A stretch of DNA of 64,000 bases. Source: Scalesia atractyloides (taxonomy: Eukaryota; Streptophyta; Magnoliopsida; Asterales; Asteraceae). This document shows, one piece after another, positions 1 through 12,200 of the stretch (position 1 is its first letter; each line of letters starts with the position of its first letter). Location of the stretch: NCBI GenBank assembly GCA_947069175.1, contig CAMTDV010000022.1:41674781-41738780 (forward strand). Reading direction: 5' to 3'. The notes below the pieces were generated by a model that made no database searches, was not told the origin of the DNA, and saw only the letters and a program-made list of their open reading frames with translations. The translations under genes and the position numbers were made by a program.

Positions 1-2420
1 ACTTCCGTTCATCAATCAGATGCTAAAGCGTCTCGTGGGTCAACAATTCTATTGTTTTCTTGACGGGTTTTCAGGTTACTTCCAGATCCCCATCGCTCCG
101 GAGGATCAAGAGAAGACGACCTTTACATGTCCTTACAGCACATACGCCTACCGCCACATGCCCTTTGGATTATGTAATGCTCCAGCTACATTTCAGCGAT
201 GCATGGTCGCTATTTTCCAAGATATGATCGAGACTTCGATGGAGGTTTTCATGGATGACTTCTCTATCTATGGAAACGCTTTCGATTAGTGCCTTCGTAA
301 CCTTGATGCAATGATGAAGCGGTGTGTAGAGACTAGACTGATGTTGAATTGGGAGAAGTGTCACTTCATGGTGACAGAGGGGATAGTGCTAGGTCACAAG
401 ATATCTCGTGCCGGTATAGAAGTTGATAGAGCTAAGATAGATACCATTAGTAGACTTCCTCTACCGACAAGCGTGAAATCTATCTGTAGTTTCCTCTGTC
501 ATGTGGGTTTTTATAGACGATTTAATAGGGATTTCTCTAAGATTACGCAACCCATGACCTGACTCCTAGAGAAGGATGTTCCCTTCATCTTCGATGAAGA
601 ATGCTTAAAGGCCTTTGGTATCTTGAAAGAGAAACTCATGAGTGCCCCCATTCTAGTCTCGCCCGACTGGAGCTTGCCTTTCGAGCTCATGTGTGATGCA
701 AGCGACTATGAAGTCGGTGTAGTTTTGGGCCAAAGACGAGATAAGCATTTCCACCCTATCTATTATGCCAGTAAAACCCTAATTGACGCCCAAGAGAATT
801 ATACCAGTACTGAGAAGGAGCTCCTAGCTGTAGTTTTTGCATTCGATAAGTTCCGCTCATATCTTGTCCTTTCCAAGACCATAGTCTTTAATGATCATGC
901 GGCTCTATGTTACTTCTTCCAAAAGAAGGACACGAAGCCTCGTCTTATTCGGTGGATTCTCCTGCTTTCTGAGTTTGATGTAGAGATTAATGATAAGAAG
1001 GGAGCAGGGAATGTATCCGCCGATCATCTATCCCGATTAGAAGATCCAAGTAGAGAAGAAATTCATGAGTAGGAAATCGGTGATAGATTCCCTCATGAGT
1101 CGGTAGAGTTTGTGGCTGCGGAGAAGGAGGGTGTGCCGTGGTTTTCGGATTTTGCGAAATACCTCGCAAATGGAGTGGTTCTGAAGGGTATGACCACTCA
1201 GCAGAAGAAGAAATTCTTCTATGACGTTAGGAGGTACATTTGGGATGACCCATTTTTATTTAGGGTAGGAGGTGATAGAATTCTTAGGGGATGTGTGAGT
1301 CGAGAGGAGGGGGTAGAGATCCTTAGGCATGTGCATGAGGGATTAGCAGGAGGTCACCGCACAAAAAGTCTTCGATTGTAGTTTTTACTGGCCCTTGGTA
1401 GTTAAGGATTCCTTAGAGTTCGTTAGGAAATGTGATCATTGCCAGCGTACCGACAATATCTCATCCAAGGACGAGATGCCCCAAAACCCGATCAAAATTT
1501 TTGAAGTCTTTGATGTTTGGGGATCGACTTCATGTGACCATTTCCTATCTCTTGCGGGAATTGGTACATCCTTGTGGTGATTGATTACGTCTCTAAGTGG
1601 GTGGAAGCTCAAGCTTTACCCACAAATGACGCCCGAGTAGTGGTGAGATTTTTGAAGAAGCTATTCACTCGTTTCGGTACACCTCGAGCATCATTAGTGA
1701 CCGTGGTACTCAATTCTGTAATGCTGTCATGGAAAAGGCATTAGCGCGCTACGGTGTCACTCATTGCTTCTCCACTGCTTATCATCATCAAACAAGCGAT
1801 CAAGTGGATAATGCAAACCGTGGAGTGAAGAGGATCTTAGAGAAGACGGTAGGCAAGAGTAGGACGGATTTGTCCGGTAAATTAGATGATGCATTATGGC
1901 CGTTCAGAACCGCCTATAAGACACCTTTAGGTACCACACCTTTCATGATTTTCTATGGCAAAGCTTGCCATCTTCCAGTTGAACTCGAGCATCGAGCATT
2001 ATGGGCCCTCAAAATCGTGAACTTAGACCTTACCGAAGCGGCTAAGAGACGCTACTTTCAAATTCATGAGTTAGAGGCGCTTCGAGATGCAGCCTATGAG
2101 CGTTCATGGAGTATCAAAGAGAAAACAAAGGCTTTTCATGGAATTTGAAAGGAATGAAGGAGTTTAAGATCGACGATAAAGTGCTTCTATACAATTCGCT
2201 ATTAAAACTGTTCGTCGGGAAGCTGAAGTCCAAGTGGACGGGTCCGTATGTGGTGAATGAAGTATTTCCATACAGGACAGTACAGTTGAGAGATGAAGCC
2301 AATGGAGGCACTTGGAAAGTCAACGACCATAGATTGAAATATTATTTAGGGGGCGATCGATTCTACCGAGATGGAGGAAACTCCTCTCGAAGTTCCACCT
2401 CGCACCGCATAGGATCTTGA
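1..2420 (+). pseudogene. Athila-type pol: reverse transcriptase, RNase H, integrase (degenerate)
   Basis: In life this polyprotein copies element RNA into DNA and inserts it in the genome. Reverse transcriptase shows PFGLCNAPATFQR (about 164-202) and the catalytic FMDD block (about 250-264). RNase H follows, with MCDASDYEVGVVLG (about 690-732) and the TEKELLAVVFAF block (about 813-848). Integrase shows the zinc-finger remnant CDHCQR (about 1431-1448), an HHQTSDQVDNANR stretch near 1785-1823 and a C-terminal GPYVVNEV chromo-like barrel near 2241-2264. In-frame stops lie at 287-289, 560-562, 1070-1072 and 1379-1381, and frames change between about 1381 and 1729 and again near 2106-2150. Domain order RT-RH-INT fixes it as Ty3/gypsy, and the sequence style fits Athila. 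It is clearly non-functional. Confidence 0.95.
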
Positions 2421-3789
2421 GTGTAAACTCAAGTGTAGAGTTTGTAATATTTGGTACTCGTTTGCATTTCATGTTTTTGTAGTGCTAATTATTGTTTTCT
2501 GTAGTTTGTGTTTTGTTTGTTTTTGTGTCGTCTTGTTGTTTGCAGGTTATATCACCAACATGGAGCCACAACCGACGAAGAATTAGCGTTTGTAGGTAAG
2601 TTCTCGTACGTAATTGAGTGAAAAGAGGGTTTTCACTAAGTTGAAATTAAATCACAAATTCTTCTAAGGCATAAAACTGGACAAAATTTCGAAACTTTCT
2701 GTGACAACACCCTTTTCGCGGGTCGCGAGAGGCATGCGTCACACCGGTCGCGCCCCGCGAGAGACCTATGACCCCGGAGCATTTTTCACTCGATCGCGGC
2801 TCGTGAGAGGATTCATCACCTTTCTCACGCCCCGCGAGCGGCCTTAACAACATAACTGAAACCCTAAAACCCAATTTCTTCACTTTCAACCTCATTTTTT
2901 CAAGTTACACATATGGCTTCTACCACCTCCACCACCACAATCCGCCTACCTGCCCTCCCATTCACTCAAATCTTTGCCCACTACTCCCCCACATCATCCA
3001 TAACCGATTTCTCAAGTTCAACTTTGCACCTTTCATCCTCAAACAACCTTTTCAAGGATTTTTGCAACTTATACACTATTTGCTTAGCTTTTCTTTTAGA
3101 TCTGCGCTAAGGTATGTATTCTTGCAACTTTTATGCTTTAATTTTTGTATATTACTCAGTTGCTTCATGTGTTTTTAGTGTCGGGTTCTTTTAGTTGCAT
3201 GCTAGTTACTTTGAGGGTTTGGGTTGCACTTGGGTCGGGTTGAGTTTTGAATGTCGTGGCTGAACCAGTTCGGGTTAGGATATTTGGGTGCAAAAATGGG
3301 TACATTTTGCGGGTAGGTTGGTTTGGTAGGATTCAACATTGAGTGTGGGGATTCGGGTTAGTAATACTTGGCATAAAAATCCCATTTTTAAAAGGAATTT
3401 TAACTTGTTTTTTGAATTGGCTATAAAATTTTTACCGTATGTTTTGAACTCATTGTTGGTTTGGTTTTCGGCACCTCGGTATTAATTGTGGACAATTAAA
3501 GTGCTGGAAGGGGGTAGTCATGTTCTTAGATATGTTTTGGGATATGGGTTGGCAATTTGGGCATTCATGCATATAAGATCTATCGCTCGTACTCAATCTC
3601 CATTCGGGAGAGATTCGGTCTAATTAATTTATATTGTTGCTTACACCCAATAAAATATATCTGATTATATTTGGTAAAGTGTTTTTCTGATCATGATCGC
3701 GAATGTAATGCTATACGGTCATTGATCACACACGATTTATTTCTTCTGATGGTCGACTTGTTTTGCTTGTGAATTTAACGTTTTTGCAG
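2421..3789 (+). other. Athila-1 spacer between pol and env-like ORF, with CG-rich palindromic words and a candidate splice intron
   Basis: No convincing protein is encoded. Positions 2716-2842 hold several copies of a CG-rich word (tcgcgccccgcgaga and variants), standing out from AT-rich surroundings. A short ORF at 2913-3110 (start ATG in atATGGCTTC) is serine/threonine-rich and unrecognised. A good donor (AAG|GTATGTATT at 3111/3112) and a good acceptor (TTTTTGCAG at 3781-3789) bracket 3112-3789, immediately upstream of the env-like ATG. Confidence 0.6.
3112..3789 (+). other. Candidate intron upstream of the Athila-1 env-like ORF
   Basis: The 678-nt segment begins GTATGT and ends in a pyrimidine-rich TTTTTGCAG. 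The first base after it is the A of an ATG (3790) that opens the env-like frame. This would fit expression of the second ORF from a spliced subgenomic RNA. The splice signals are seen directly; splicing itself is inferred. Confidence 0.4.
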
Positions 3790-4054
3790 ATGTCAAGTGA
3801 AGGAAGCTTAAGTAGACCGGGTAGGAAGAAGAGAGGGCCTGCACCTCGACCAAGAGGCGACCCACCTGAGACCCAACCACTGCCCCCAAATTTTGGGCAA
3901 AGGAGGAGCATTCGATACAGGGGGGACTGTGTTCCCCATGGGCATAGTACGCGACTAAGGGACAACCCTCTTCTATAGTTTGGTTTGGACTCACATGAGA
4001 GTGAGCGACTATCCAACCTGATCACATGTGACTTGTTGCCATATCGAAGAATTG
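3790..4054 (+). pseudogene. Athila env-like ORF, 5' fragment (interrupted by Copia-1)
   Basis: An ATG at 3790 opens a basic, proline-rich N-terminus (MSSEGSLSRPGRKKRGPAPR). The frame meets a stop at 3976-3978, but a shifted frame continues towards the insertion point at 4055, ending in PYRRIDW. The rest of the ORF lies at 17509-18599. In Athila elements this second ORF has been called env-like. No signal peptide or transmembrane stretch is visible here, so the name reflects position rather than proven function. Confidence 0.7.
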
Positions 4055-4059
4055 ATTGG
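4055..4059 (+). repeat. Target-site duplication (attgg), left copy, of Copia-1
   Basis: The five bases attgg directly precede the TGTTG start of the 5' LTR and recur exactly after the 3' LTR at 17504-17508. This defines a clean insertion into Athila-1. Confidence 0.95.
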
Positions 4060-4806
4060 TGTTGATACACTTTTCTGTCTGTCGCTTGTTGTTAGTTACG
4101 TCTGTAATTGTACAGTCTTTGTTTACAGTGTCTGTTTAGTTTGGTCGTGTCGACCAAATCAAGATATCCTCCTATCTTGGTTTAGTACGACGATTAGTTT
4201 GTCTGTGTAAAACAGTTGCATATGTGCATACTTTTGAGTCTTGTGTACGTCATGTATGTGACACGATCTCCAAGGAAGACTCCCATGTGTGAATGGAGAT
4301 ACTTCATACGGGCAAGATATTGCTCGTACGAGCCACCTGCCATTCGTATGAACGAATCCCTCTAAACAAGTATCATACTTGTTTCGTACGAGCAAGTTGA
4401 TGCTCGTAAGAACCAGCTTGTTCGTACGAGTATCTTTGGAGTAGTTCTTCGTGTCTTTTGGTGTTTTGTATGTCCAGCAACACACTTTGTATTATTGCTA
4501 GGTATGGACACTATATAAGCAGACATGCACTTCTCAGAGTAGTTAAACCTTCAAGAGTAGTTGAAACGTGTGAGACTAAAAACCTGAGAGAGAGACACAA
4601 GAGCACAAAGAGTGTTGCATGAGTCTGTATGAGCATTCTTTGTATATGTTTCTATCAGTTCTCTTCAGTTAATCAAGATATTGAATCTTTGGTTATCATG
4701 TGTTCTTACTTTGCTTTGGTTTGCATTCATATGAGGATTCCACACTCGTATCTGTGTTGTATGAACAAGGAAGCGGGTTTATCTTGATCCTCCAAGTGGA
4801 CCTACA
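4060..4806 (+). repeat. Copia-1 5' LTR
   Basis: It starts TGTTGATACAC and ends CCTACA. It contains a TATA box (ctatataag, 4511-4519) and a cluster of TCGTACGA-type words at about 4300-4435. The copy matches 16757-17503 over its full length. Compared with the 3' LTR, its CGTACGA words are partly decayed (for example tcatacggg for tcgtacgag). Confidence 0.95.
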
Positions 4807-4808
4807 AG

Positions 4809-4820
4809 TGGCATCAGAGC
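4809..4820 (+). other. Copia-1 primer-binding site
   Basis: tggcatcagagc lies two bases after the LTR. It differs at one base from TGGTATCAGAGC, the complement of the initiator-methionine tRNA 3' end used by most plant copia elements. Confidence 0.85.
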
Positions 4821-5741
4821 TTTGGCTCTCTTCCTTGTTCAAAACTAAGCTTAGTTATTGTGTCTGAGCTAGTTGAGAGGGTTTCTTGAAGTGTTCTTGA
4901 ACTTTCAGCAGGAAACTTAAGTTTTTGAAAGATAACAAACTTAAAACTTAGTTAAAACTTGTTGTATGCAGAAAATTTTCATAAAAACCTTGTTAGAATA
5001 CATGGAGACATGTTAAAATCTTGTTTTTCTTAAAATTTTCATCAGTTCAAGATTTGCAGGAGAGACTCACCGGAATATTGTTGTAGGGTTGACCAAATCT
5101 CTGACATTCTGGACTTGACTGTTAAAACGGAAAAGCTGATGGAATGTTTGTCTTTTTTAACTAAAATTGTGCAGAAAACAGAACACTTTCGAAAACCAGT
5201 CTGTGCAGAAAATGAAAATTTTCATTAACCAGCCCTGCAAAAAGGATTCCTTCGCGAAAAACATATGTGCGAATAACCCATCCGCACGAAGAACTAGATT
5301 GTTAGTTCGAAAGACTAGTCATCCGCACGAAGAACCTGGTTCGCACGAAAGACTTAGTTGTTCGCACGAAAGAGCATACTCCGTACGAAATACTTAGTTG
5401 TTACGAAGGACCTACCACTCGTACGAAACAGTGGTTCGTACGAAGAACAACTGTTTTTCGTGTTTCAGTTTTTCAAACTTTGTGATTTCTAAAATTGTGA
5501 ATTTCTAAAAGGGACACGGTTATTTTCAAAAATCAAACTTTAAACCTTTTAATTTTTCATAATCAAGAAAATGTGTTCAAATACGTGGGATTGGAGAAGC
5601 AATTCAAGCACAAATCAGGACTCTTCGCAAAGCTCCACAACCTCATGGGTAAAATCATTGATGACTCAACATACAGCCATGATTATTGCAAATCAATGGG
5701 CGTGTGTTGCAAACCAGAACTAGAGCATTCAGACTCTTCTG
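4821..5741 (+). other. Copia-1 untranslated leader with CGCACGAA/CGTACGAA word cluster
   Basis: No coding potential is seen. Positions 5250-5460 carry a dense run of variants of the word cg(c/t)acgaa, some inverted relative to each other (about 5411-5445). A leader position near the primer-binding site is where packaging and dimerisation signals of LTR elements usually lie; that role here is inference. Confidence 0.6.
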
Positions 5742-8700
5742 ATGAGTGAGAGTGAAACCGGGAGTAATAACTGTCCACCTAAACTGAACCATATGAACGA
5801 TTATCCATCTTGGAAAAGTCATTTCCACACATATGTTCTCGGACAGAACACAGAATTATGGACATGTTTTACTACACCCTATAAAGAATCACTCGAAGAG
5901 GCAGGATCAAACCCAACCTCCTTAGCCAATCTAGATGAAGGCGATAAAAAGGCTTACGATCTAGAGAAAAAGGCGTTTGCTATCCTAACACATGCACTCC
6001 ATACAGATATTTACCATCAGTTTGTGTACTGTACGACCACCAAAAATTTGTGGGATACCCTGGAAGCAAGAGGAGAGGGTAATGCTGCAACCAGACAAAT
6101 TCGGCATGATCTGCTTAAGAAGGAGTTTCAAGGTTTCATGTTCATGGAAAATGAAACATTGAATGATATGACAACACGTTTCTACCATTTGCTCAGCGAA
6201 ATGTACTCATACAAAGTGTTAGCATCTCCACAAGAAATCATGATGCGCTTTGCTGACGCATTACCTCCAAAATGGGGTCAATTTATTGACTTATTAAAGC
6301 ATCCAGTTGTTTTGGATTTAATCAGTATTGATGAATTTGTGCAGAAATTGGAGAACAAGAATGAAGAGGAACTTCGAAAGGCACAAAGAGTTACTGTTCC
6401 ATAAAACCCTGAGATGTACTTCGGAGGTATTGATACAAGTATTAGTGCAAGTTAGCAACCAAAGCTTCAACCGCGTTTGTGTCAAACATGAATCCCTTTC
6501 TACCACAACTTGTTCAAACAAATCAGTCTGCAAGCTCAAATACTCAAGCCTATGGACAAGTATTTGATCTGAAAGCCTTTCTACCACAACCACGAGATCT
6601 TGCACCTCAAGTTCCACAGCAAGCTCCTCAACAAGCTTTCTATGGAAACAACTTTCAAGCCGCAAAGCCCAACACAGTCAGACTTGGCACATCACATCTT
6701 TCCAAGGTCAGCGTAGAAGTTGCCCAAGAGCATATGGAACTTCTAAACACCATGGTTAGTGCCTATTGCGGATTAGTAGCTGGTCAAATTGGAAATATCA
6801 ATTTGACAAATGAAGACCACCAGCAAATAGACAGAGATAAGATGGAGCTAATGGATATCAAGTGGGCGTTTGCAAGTGCAGTAAAAAGAGCCAAGGATTA
6901 CATGAGCAGAACAGGAAGAACCAGTTTGGAAAGCAAGAAAGACACAAAATATGGTTTGATAAAAATGTTGTTACTTGCTTCCACTACGGTGAAAGAGGTC
7001 ACTTCAAATGTGAATGCACGAGACCCAGCAAACAAGGAAATCACAACCCCTTCAGAAATCAATCACAACCATCCAACGCAGCCCAAGTTAACAATGATAG
7101 AAGAATAGTAGTTGTTAGCAACCCAAACAACACCAATCAATCGGGACCTTCAAACAACACACACAAAGCTTTAGTAGTTCAGTCTGATGAAGGATGCGAT
7201 TGGTCAGTACAATTGGGAAATGAGAATAATGGAGGAACTACATGTTATGCCAAGATCATTAATCAAATTAAACATGTTCACAGCATTGATAGTTCAGATG
7301 ATGATGATACTTCAGGGTATCCTGGTTGTTCTGATGAAGAATGCTCAAGTTCAGGTGGTTATGGATCTAATTCAGATATCAGAGAAGGAAGTGATGTCGA
7401 GGTCAGAAAGTTGTTGAAAGAAGTAGAAAGACTGAAAGGTAAAAAGGCGGGTATGATGATAAAGGCAGAAGTTGCATCGAAGGAAACAGAAAAATTCTTT
7501 ACAAATAGTGCAGCCTTCCCTCATCATACTACCTTCATGGCGAATGTTGCCGGCTCGACAAGTCAGGTAAATTCTGACTCTCCTAAAGTTTGCAATGACT
7601 GTGCTGAATTAAAAACAAAATTTGAAACAACTAACAGTCATAATCAAAACTTAGTTGTTAAACTGTCAAAAAGCAAAGAGGCGAACTTGGCTTTAACTCA
7701 AAACGAAAAAGAATTCAAATCTGTAATAGAAACCCTTAAGAAAAGCGTTTCCGAATTGACAAAGACAGTTTTGAGCAAACAAACAGGGATTAATAACTAT
7801 ATTAATCTCCTAGAAGAAACAAAGAAAGAGTTAGCCATCACCAAATGCGAACACGATGCGATCAAGCTAAAATTGGACAGTTATTCTAACTCCCAATATG
7901 TGCTTAATCATATCATTGATATTCAAAAACTAAAAGGAGATGTTAAATGCATTGGGTATAAGTCGTGTCCACCCTCGATGAAACACAACTATACCAAATT
8001 GCCTGATGAAGAGGAAATGTCGCGCTTTGAACCCTTCATACCTCTTAATCCTGAAGAATTTGCACCAGGACTAGTTGAATCAAGAAAGTCCGAGAACTCA
8101 TCATCAGTTGTTAATCAGAACCCCTCTAGAGTAGAGGAGGATGATTCATCAGATGATGAGTTAGAGAAAATTAATCAGGATCAATCTCTTGATGAAGAAA
8201 AGGGAATAGAAATGTCTGCTACTCCCAGTGTAAAAATTGTCGAAAATCAAAAGAATTATCCTAAGAAATCTGTCAAGACAAAAGTGTCTACAGATGAAAA
8301 TAATAATGTGTTGTATACTTTGATTGGAGACAAGAAAATCTATTCTAACAAAGATTTTCCGATCAAAAATGTAAATCCAACCTCTATTGATCAAGTTTTT
8401 GAGAAACCAACAACCAAATTTTTAGAGAAGAAAAACCCAATCAAGTCACAACCATTATCAAGTTCAAGAGAAAAACACCGAGAAAATCAAGTTGAAAAGC
8501 CTAAAGTATCACAACCGAAGGTTGAAACGATAAAGTCACAACCATTATCAAGTTCAAGAGAAAAACTCGCTACGAGAAAAAGTTTAAGAATGTTAAATTT
8601 GTGAGTTCTATGGGTACTGATAAAGTCGAGACTTTTGAAGGGATGTCTAATGTAGATTTTGTCAACAAAGTCAAGATTTTAAAACGTAACAGTGAAAACA

Positions 8701-8987
8701 ATTATATCCAACATACAAATGGGCGTGATGAAAATGAACCCAGTACCTCAAGACCCGCAAGTTCAACATCAAGTCATGAAACACTATCTTCTAAATTTGT
8801 TGAAAGGAGAACATGTTTCAAATATGGAGAGTTTGGCCACATTATCAAAATTGTACAAACCCAGCAAATCCTAGATTTGTTGAGAAAGCCCCTCCTGAAC
8901 CAACTTGCCAACATTGATCTGTTTCTCCAAAACAAAACAAACGGATTGTTAAAGAACAAGAAGAAAAACAGAGACGTAAACAAGTAA
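5742..8987 (+). pseudogene. Copia-1 gag with long coiled-coil extension and two zinc-knuckle remnants
   Basis: Gag forms the cytoplasmic virus-like particle and binds element RNA. The capsid-like N-terminus (5742-6404) starts MSESETGSNN and has the usual copia block around KNLWDTLEARGEG. A stop (TAA, 6402-6404) and frame changes near 6470 and 6910 break it. A zinc knuckle at about 6979-7020 reads CFHYGERGHFKCEC, with the second Cys replaced by Tyr. An acidic serine stretch (about 7285-7400), a long coiled-coil region (about 7600-7900) and a charged tail follow. A second knuckle at about 8814 reads CFKYGEFGH, again Cys to Tyr. The same two-knuckle layout occurs in Copia-2 and Copia-3. Confidence 0.85.
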
Positions 8988-9256
8988 AAGTAATTGAAAA
9001 AGCTTTAAAACCAGATTCTTCAGAAAGGAATCCAAGATCTTCAAATTTAATAAAACCAGAAATTGTTAAAACTGTAAATAATAGTCAGTCTGGTAAATTT
9101 CAAAAATCTTGGAAACCAAAGACCGGTGATGGTTCAAGAGGAGGTACATAATTTCCGAATCATCAAGAAATTGAAATCACATTTCTTGATGATAAGGGTC
9201 GACCCAAGACCACTAAGGCTTGGGTCCCCATCTCAAACTGATCGGGTTTTTGAAAT
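8988..9256 (+). other. Linker between Copia-1 gag and protease
   Basis: A degenerate lysine-rich coding linker between the second zinc knuckle and protease. It ends in the conserved copia phrase TKAWVP (about 9212-9231), just before the protease frame. Confidence 0.5.
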
Positions 9257-12200
9257 GTGCAGGGTGTTCTAGGAGGAACTATGAATAGTCATTGGATTGT
9301 TGACAGTGGAGCATCGAGGCACCTGACAGGCGACTTACGGCTCCTTTATGATGTGAAAAGCATTAGGGGTGGTTATGTTGCTTTTGCTGGTGATAAGGGC
9401 GGATACATCACTGGAGAAGGAATAGTCTCCAATGGTGTTGTTGGTTTTGACAAGATCAATTATGTTCGACAAATTGATCACAATCTTCTTAGTGTTTCTC
9501 AAATCTGCGACAAGAAGTTCACGGTTCATTTTGATGATGCCGGATGTTATGTGCTGAAACCTGGTTTCAAGATTCCAAAGGAATGGATCCTCCTCGGCTC
9601 CAAGAATTAACGACTTGTATATTCTTGACATGAGCCAAGCTATTACCACGTCTGTACAAGTCACATGTTTTTCTCAAAAGCCACCGAAAAGGAATCAATC
9701 TCTTGGCATAGACGAATGGGACACATTCACTTGAGGAAAATGAACTATCTAGTGAAAAACAATCTTGTGAATGGTGTACCAGTGAAAAACTTTCATCTTC
9801 AAGACGTCTGTGTATCATGCCAAAAAGAAAAGCAAACGAGAAAATCTCATCCTGTAAAGAAGATCAACACAGTAAATATGCCTCTGGAACGTCTTCATAT
9901 GGACCTCTTTGGACCTATGAAACATAAGACTACCTTTAGTGATTCATATTGTTTAGTAGTTAGTGATGACTACTCAATATTTTCATGGGTGAATATGTTG
10001 GCACACAAGAGTGAAGTTCCTGAAATCCTCAAGAATCTCCTAACTCTGGTTGAAAATTTGTACAATTTGAAGATAAGGAGAATTAGAAGCGACAACAGCA
10101 CTAAATTCAAAAATTAAGTTATGGATGAGTTCTGTTCTTCTAAAGGCATTCTGCATGAGTACAGTTCTCCATACACTCCACAACAAAATGGTGTCGCTGA
10201 GAGGAAAATAGAACTCTAATTGAAATAACAAGAACTATGCTAGTAGAATCAGAACTTCCTATTCAATTTTGGGGAGAAGCTGTTGCTACTACATATTATA
10301 CGATGAATAGAGTTCTTACGGTAAAGAGACACGGGAAAACATGTTTTGAATTGTTGCATAAAAGGAAACCGGATGTTTCTTTCTTAGAATCTTTTGGAGC
10401 TGCATGCACTATGATTGATCGACATGGTAAATTTGGTCCGAAGGCTATTTAAGGTTTCTTCCTTCGATATGCTACTCCTAATTTCAGAGTGTAGAATTTG
10501 TCAACAAAGAAGATTGAAGAATGGGGTGAAGTCAAGGTTCAAAGATACACTAAATCAGTAAGAGCTCCGGGTGTTCCTTGGATGTTTGACTATGATGGGC
10601 TGTTTAACTCCTTTAATCTGCCAACTTTTGATGATGCTTCTGCAGCGGCTTAAATGTTCCTTGAAAGTGATACTGCAATTGACTCATCATTAGTTCGACC
10701 AATTATTGTTAGCCCTCAAGTGTCTAAATTTGGTTAACAATCTTGTTCAAAATGAGGAATTCGAAGATGCTGCTGATTATAATGTTTCGTCAGAAGATGA
10801 TGAGTTCCATGATGCAAATGAAGCTACTTCTTCTCTGGTTCCTGGAATTTCAGATGTCATGTCAAATATTCAAAATCTAGGGACAATTGAAGGTGATGCG
10901 TCTACATCTTCATCAAATCCAGCAAACGAATTAGTTGTGGATATGAATATCAACAATTTGGGTATAAATTCTTGAGTTTGTGATGTTCCTGAAACTCGAG
11001 TTCATAATACCCATCCTGAGTAGAATATTATAGTAGATGTCCAAAGTGGTGTGCGGACACGTAATCAGCTCAAGAAAAATCAGAATGCTGGTTTGTATTC
11101 GGTCATTAGGGAATCTAGGGAACAGAATGATTGGTCTTTTGCCTGCTATGTTTGCCAAGTTGAATCGAAATCTTGGAAGGAGGCTATGAAAGAAGACTCA
11201 TGGGTTGAAGCTATGTAGGAAGAACTTCAGCAGTTTCTGAAGTTAGGCGTGTGGAAATTGGTTGACAGGCCTGACAACTATAAGAAGATTGGTACAAGAT
11301 GGGTTTACAAATGTAAGAAGGATGACCGAGGTGTTGTTGTAAGAAAGAAAGCAAGATTGGTCGTCCAGGGCTTTAATCAGGTAGAAGGCATTGATTACAA
11401 TGAAGTTTATGCACCGGTAGCTCGTCTTGAGGCCATAAGAATTTTCTTGGCTTATGCGTCCCTACAGGAAGTTTACGGTCTACCAAATGGATGTTAAAAG
11501 TGCATTTCTTCATGGTGTGGTTGAAGAAGAGGTATATGTTGAGCAACCGCCTGCTTTTGAAGATCCAATTCATCCTGACAAGGTTTGACTTCTTAATAAG
11601 GCGCTATATGGTCTACATCAAGCTCCTCGGGCTTGGTATGAAATGTTGTCTTCCTGTCTTCTGAAGAATGGTTTTCAACGTGGATTGATCAACTGTACTC
11701 TCTTCAACAAGGAACAGAACAAGGACTTATTGCTGGTACAGGTGTATGTTGATGTTATTATTTATTGGGTCGACCAACGACAAAATGTGCAAAGCATTTG
11801 AGCAGGTCATGCAGGAGAAGTTCGATATGAGCGCTATGGGAGAAATGACTTTCTTTTTAGGTTTGCAGGTTCATCAATCTAAGGAAGCGATTTTCATCCA
11901 TCAAACCAAGTACATGGGGGATATTCTCAAACGATTTCAGGTGGAAGACTTAAAGCCCTTGGGAACTCCATTAGCTCATAATCATGGGATTACTCCTGAC
12001 GGAATGGGTGAACATGTGGAACCATCTCTTTATCATGCTATGATCGGATCTCTCATGTATCTTACTGCTTCAAGACCTGATATAATGTACCCTACATGTC
12101 TTCTAGCTCGCTGCAAGTCCAGTCTGAAGGTTTCTCATTTGATGGCTGTGAAAAGGATCTTTCGTTATTTGAAGGGTCGCCCGGACACTAGTCTATGGTA

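Larger units (their letters stand above)
1..4059 (+). mobile_element. Athila-1, left part (Ty3/gypsy LTR element, 5' end outside window)
   Basis: Reverse transcriptase, RNase H and integrase remnants (1-2420) are followed by a long spacer and the beginning of an env-like ORF. The element is cut at 4059 by Copia-1 and resumes at 17504, as shown by the shared attgg target duplication and by the env-like reading frame continuing on the far side. The order pol, spacer, env-like ORF, G-rich polypurine tract and about 1.7-kb LTR is that of the Athila lineage. The 5' LTR and gag lie to the left of the window. Several stops and frameshifts show that the copy is inactive. Confidence 0.9.

Noticed and set aside
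3726..4070. Minus-strand ORF opposite the start of the Athila env-like ORF
   Set aside because: Mirror of the proline- and arginine-rich plus-strand codons; the env-like frame has the homology and context.
5250..5460. CRISPR-like array (short repeated words with spacers)
   Set aside because: Eukaryotic retroelement leader; words are short, degenerate, irregularly spaced and partly inverted, with no cas genes.
7187..7417. Separate small ORF inside Copia-1 gag
   Set aside because: Out-of-frame shadow of the gag extension, which continues across it.
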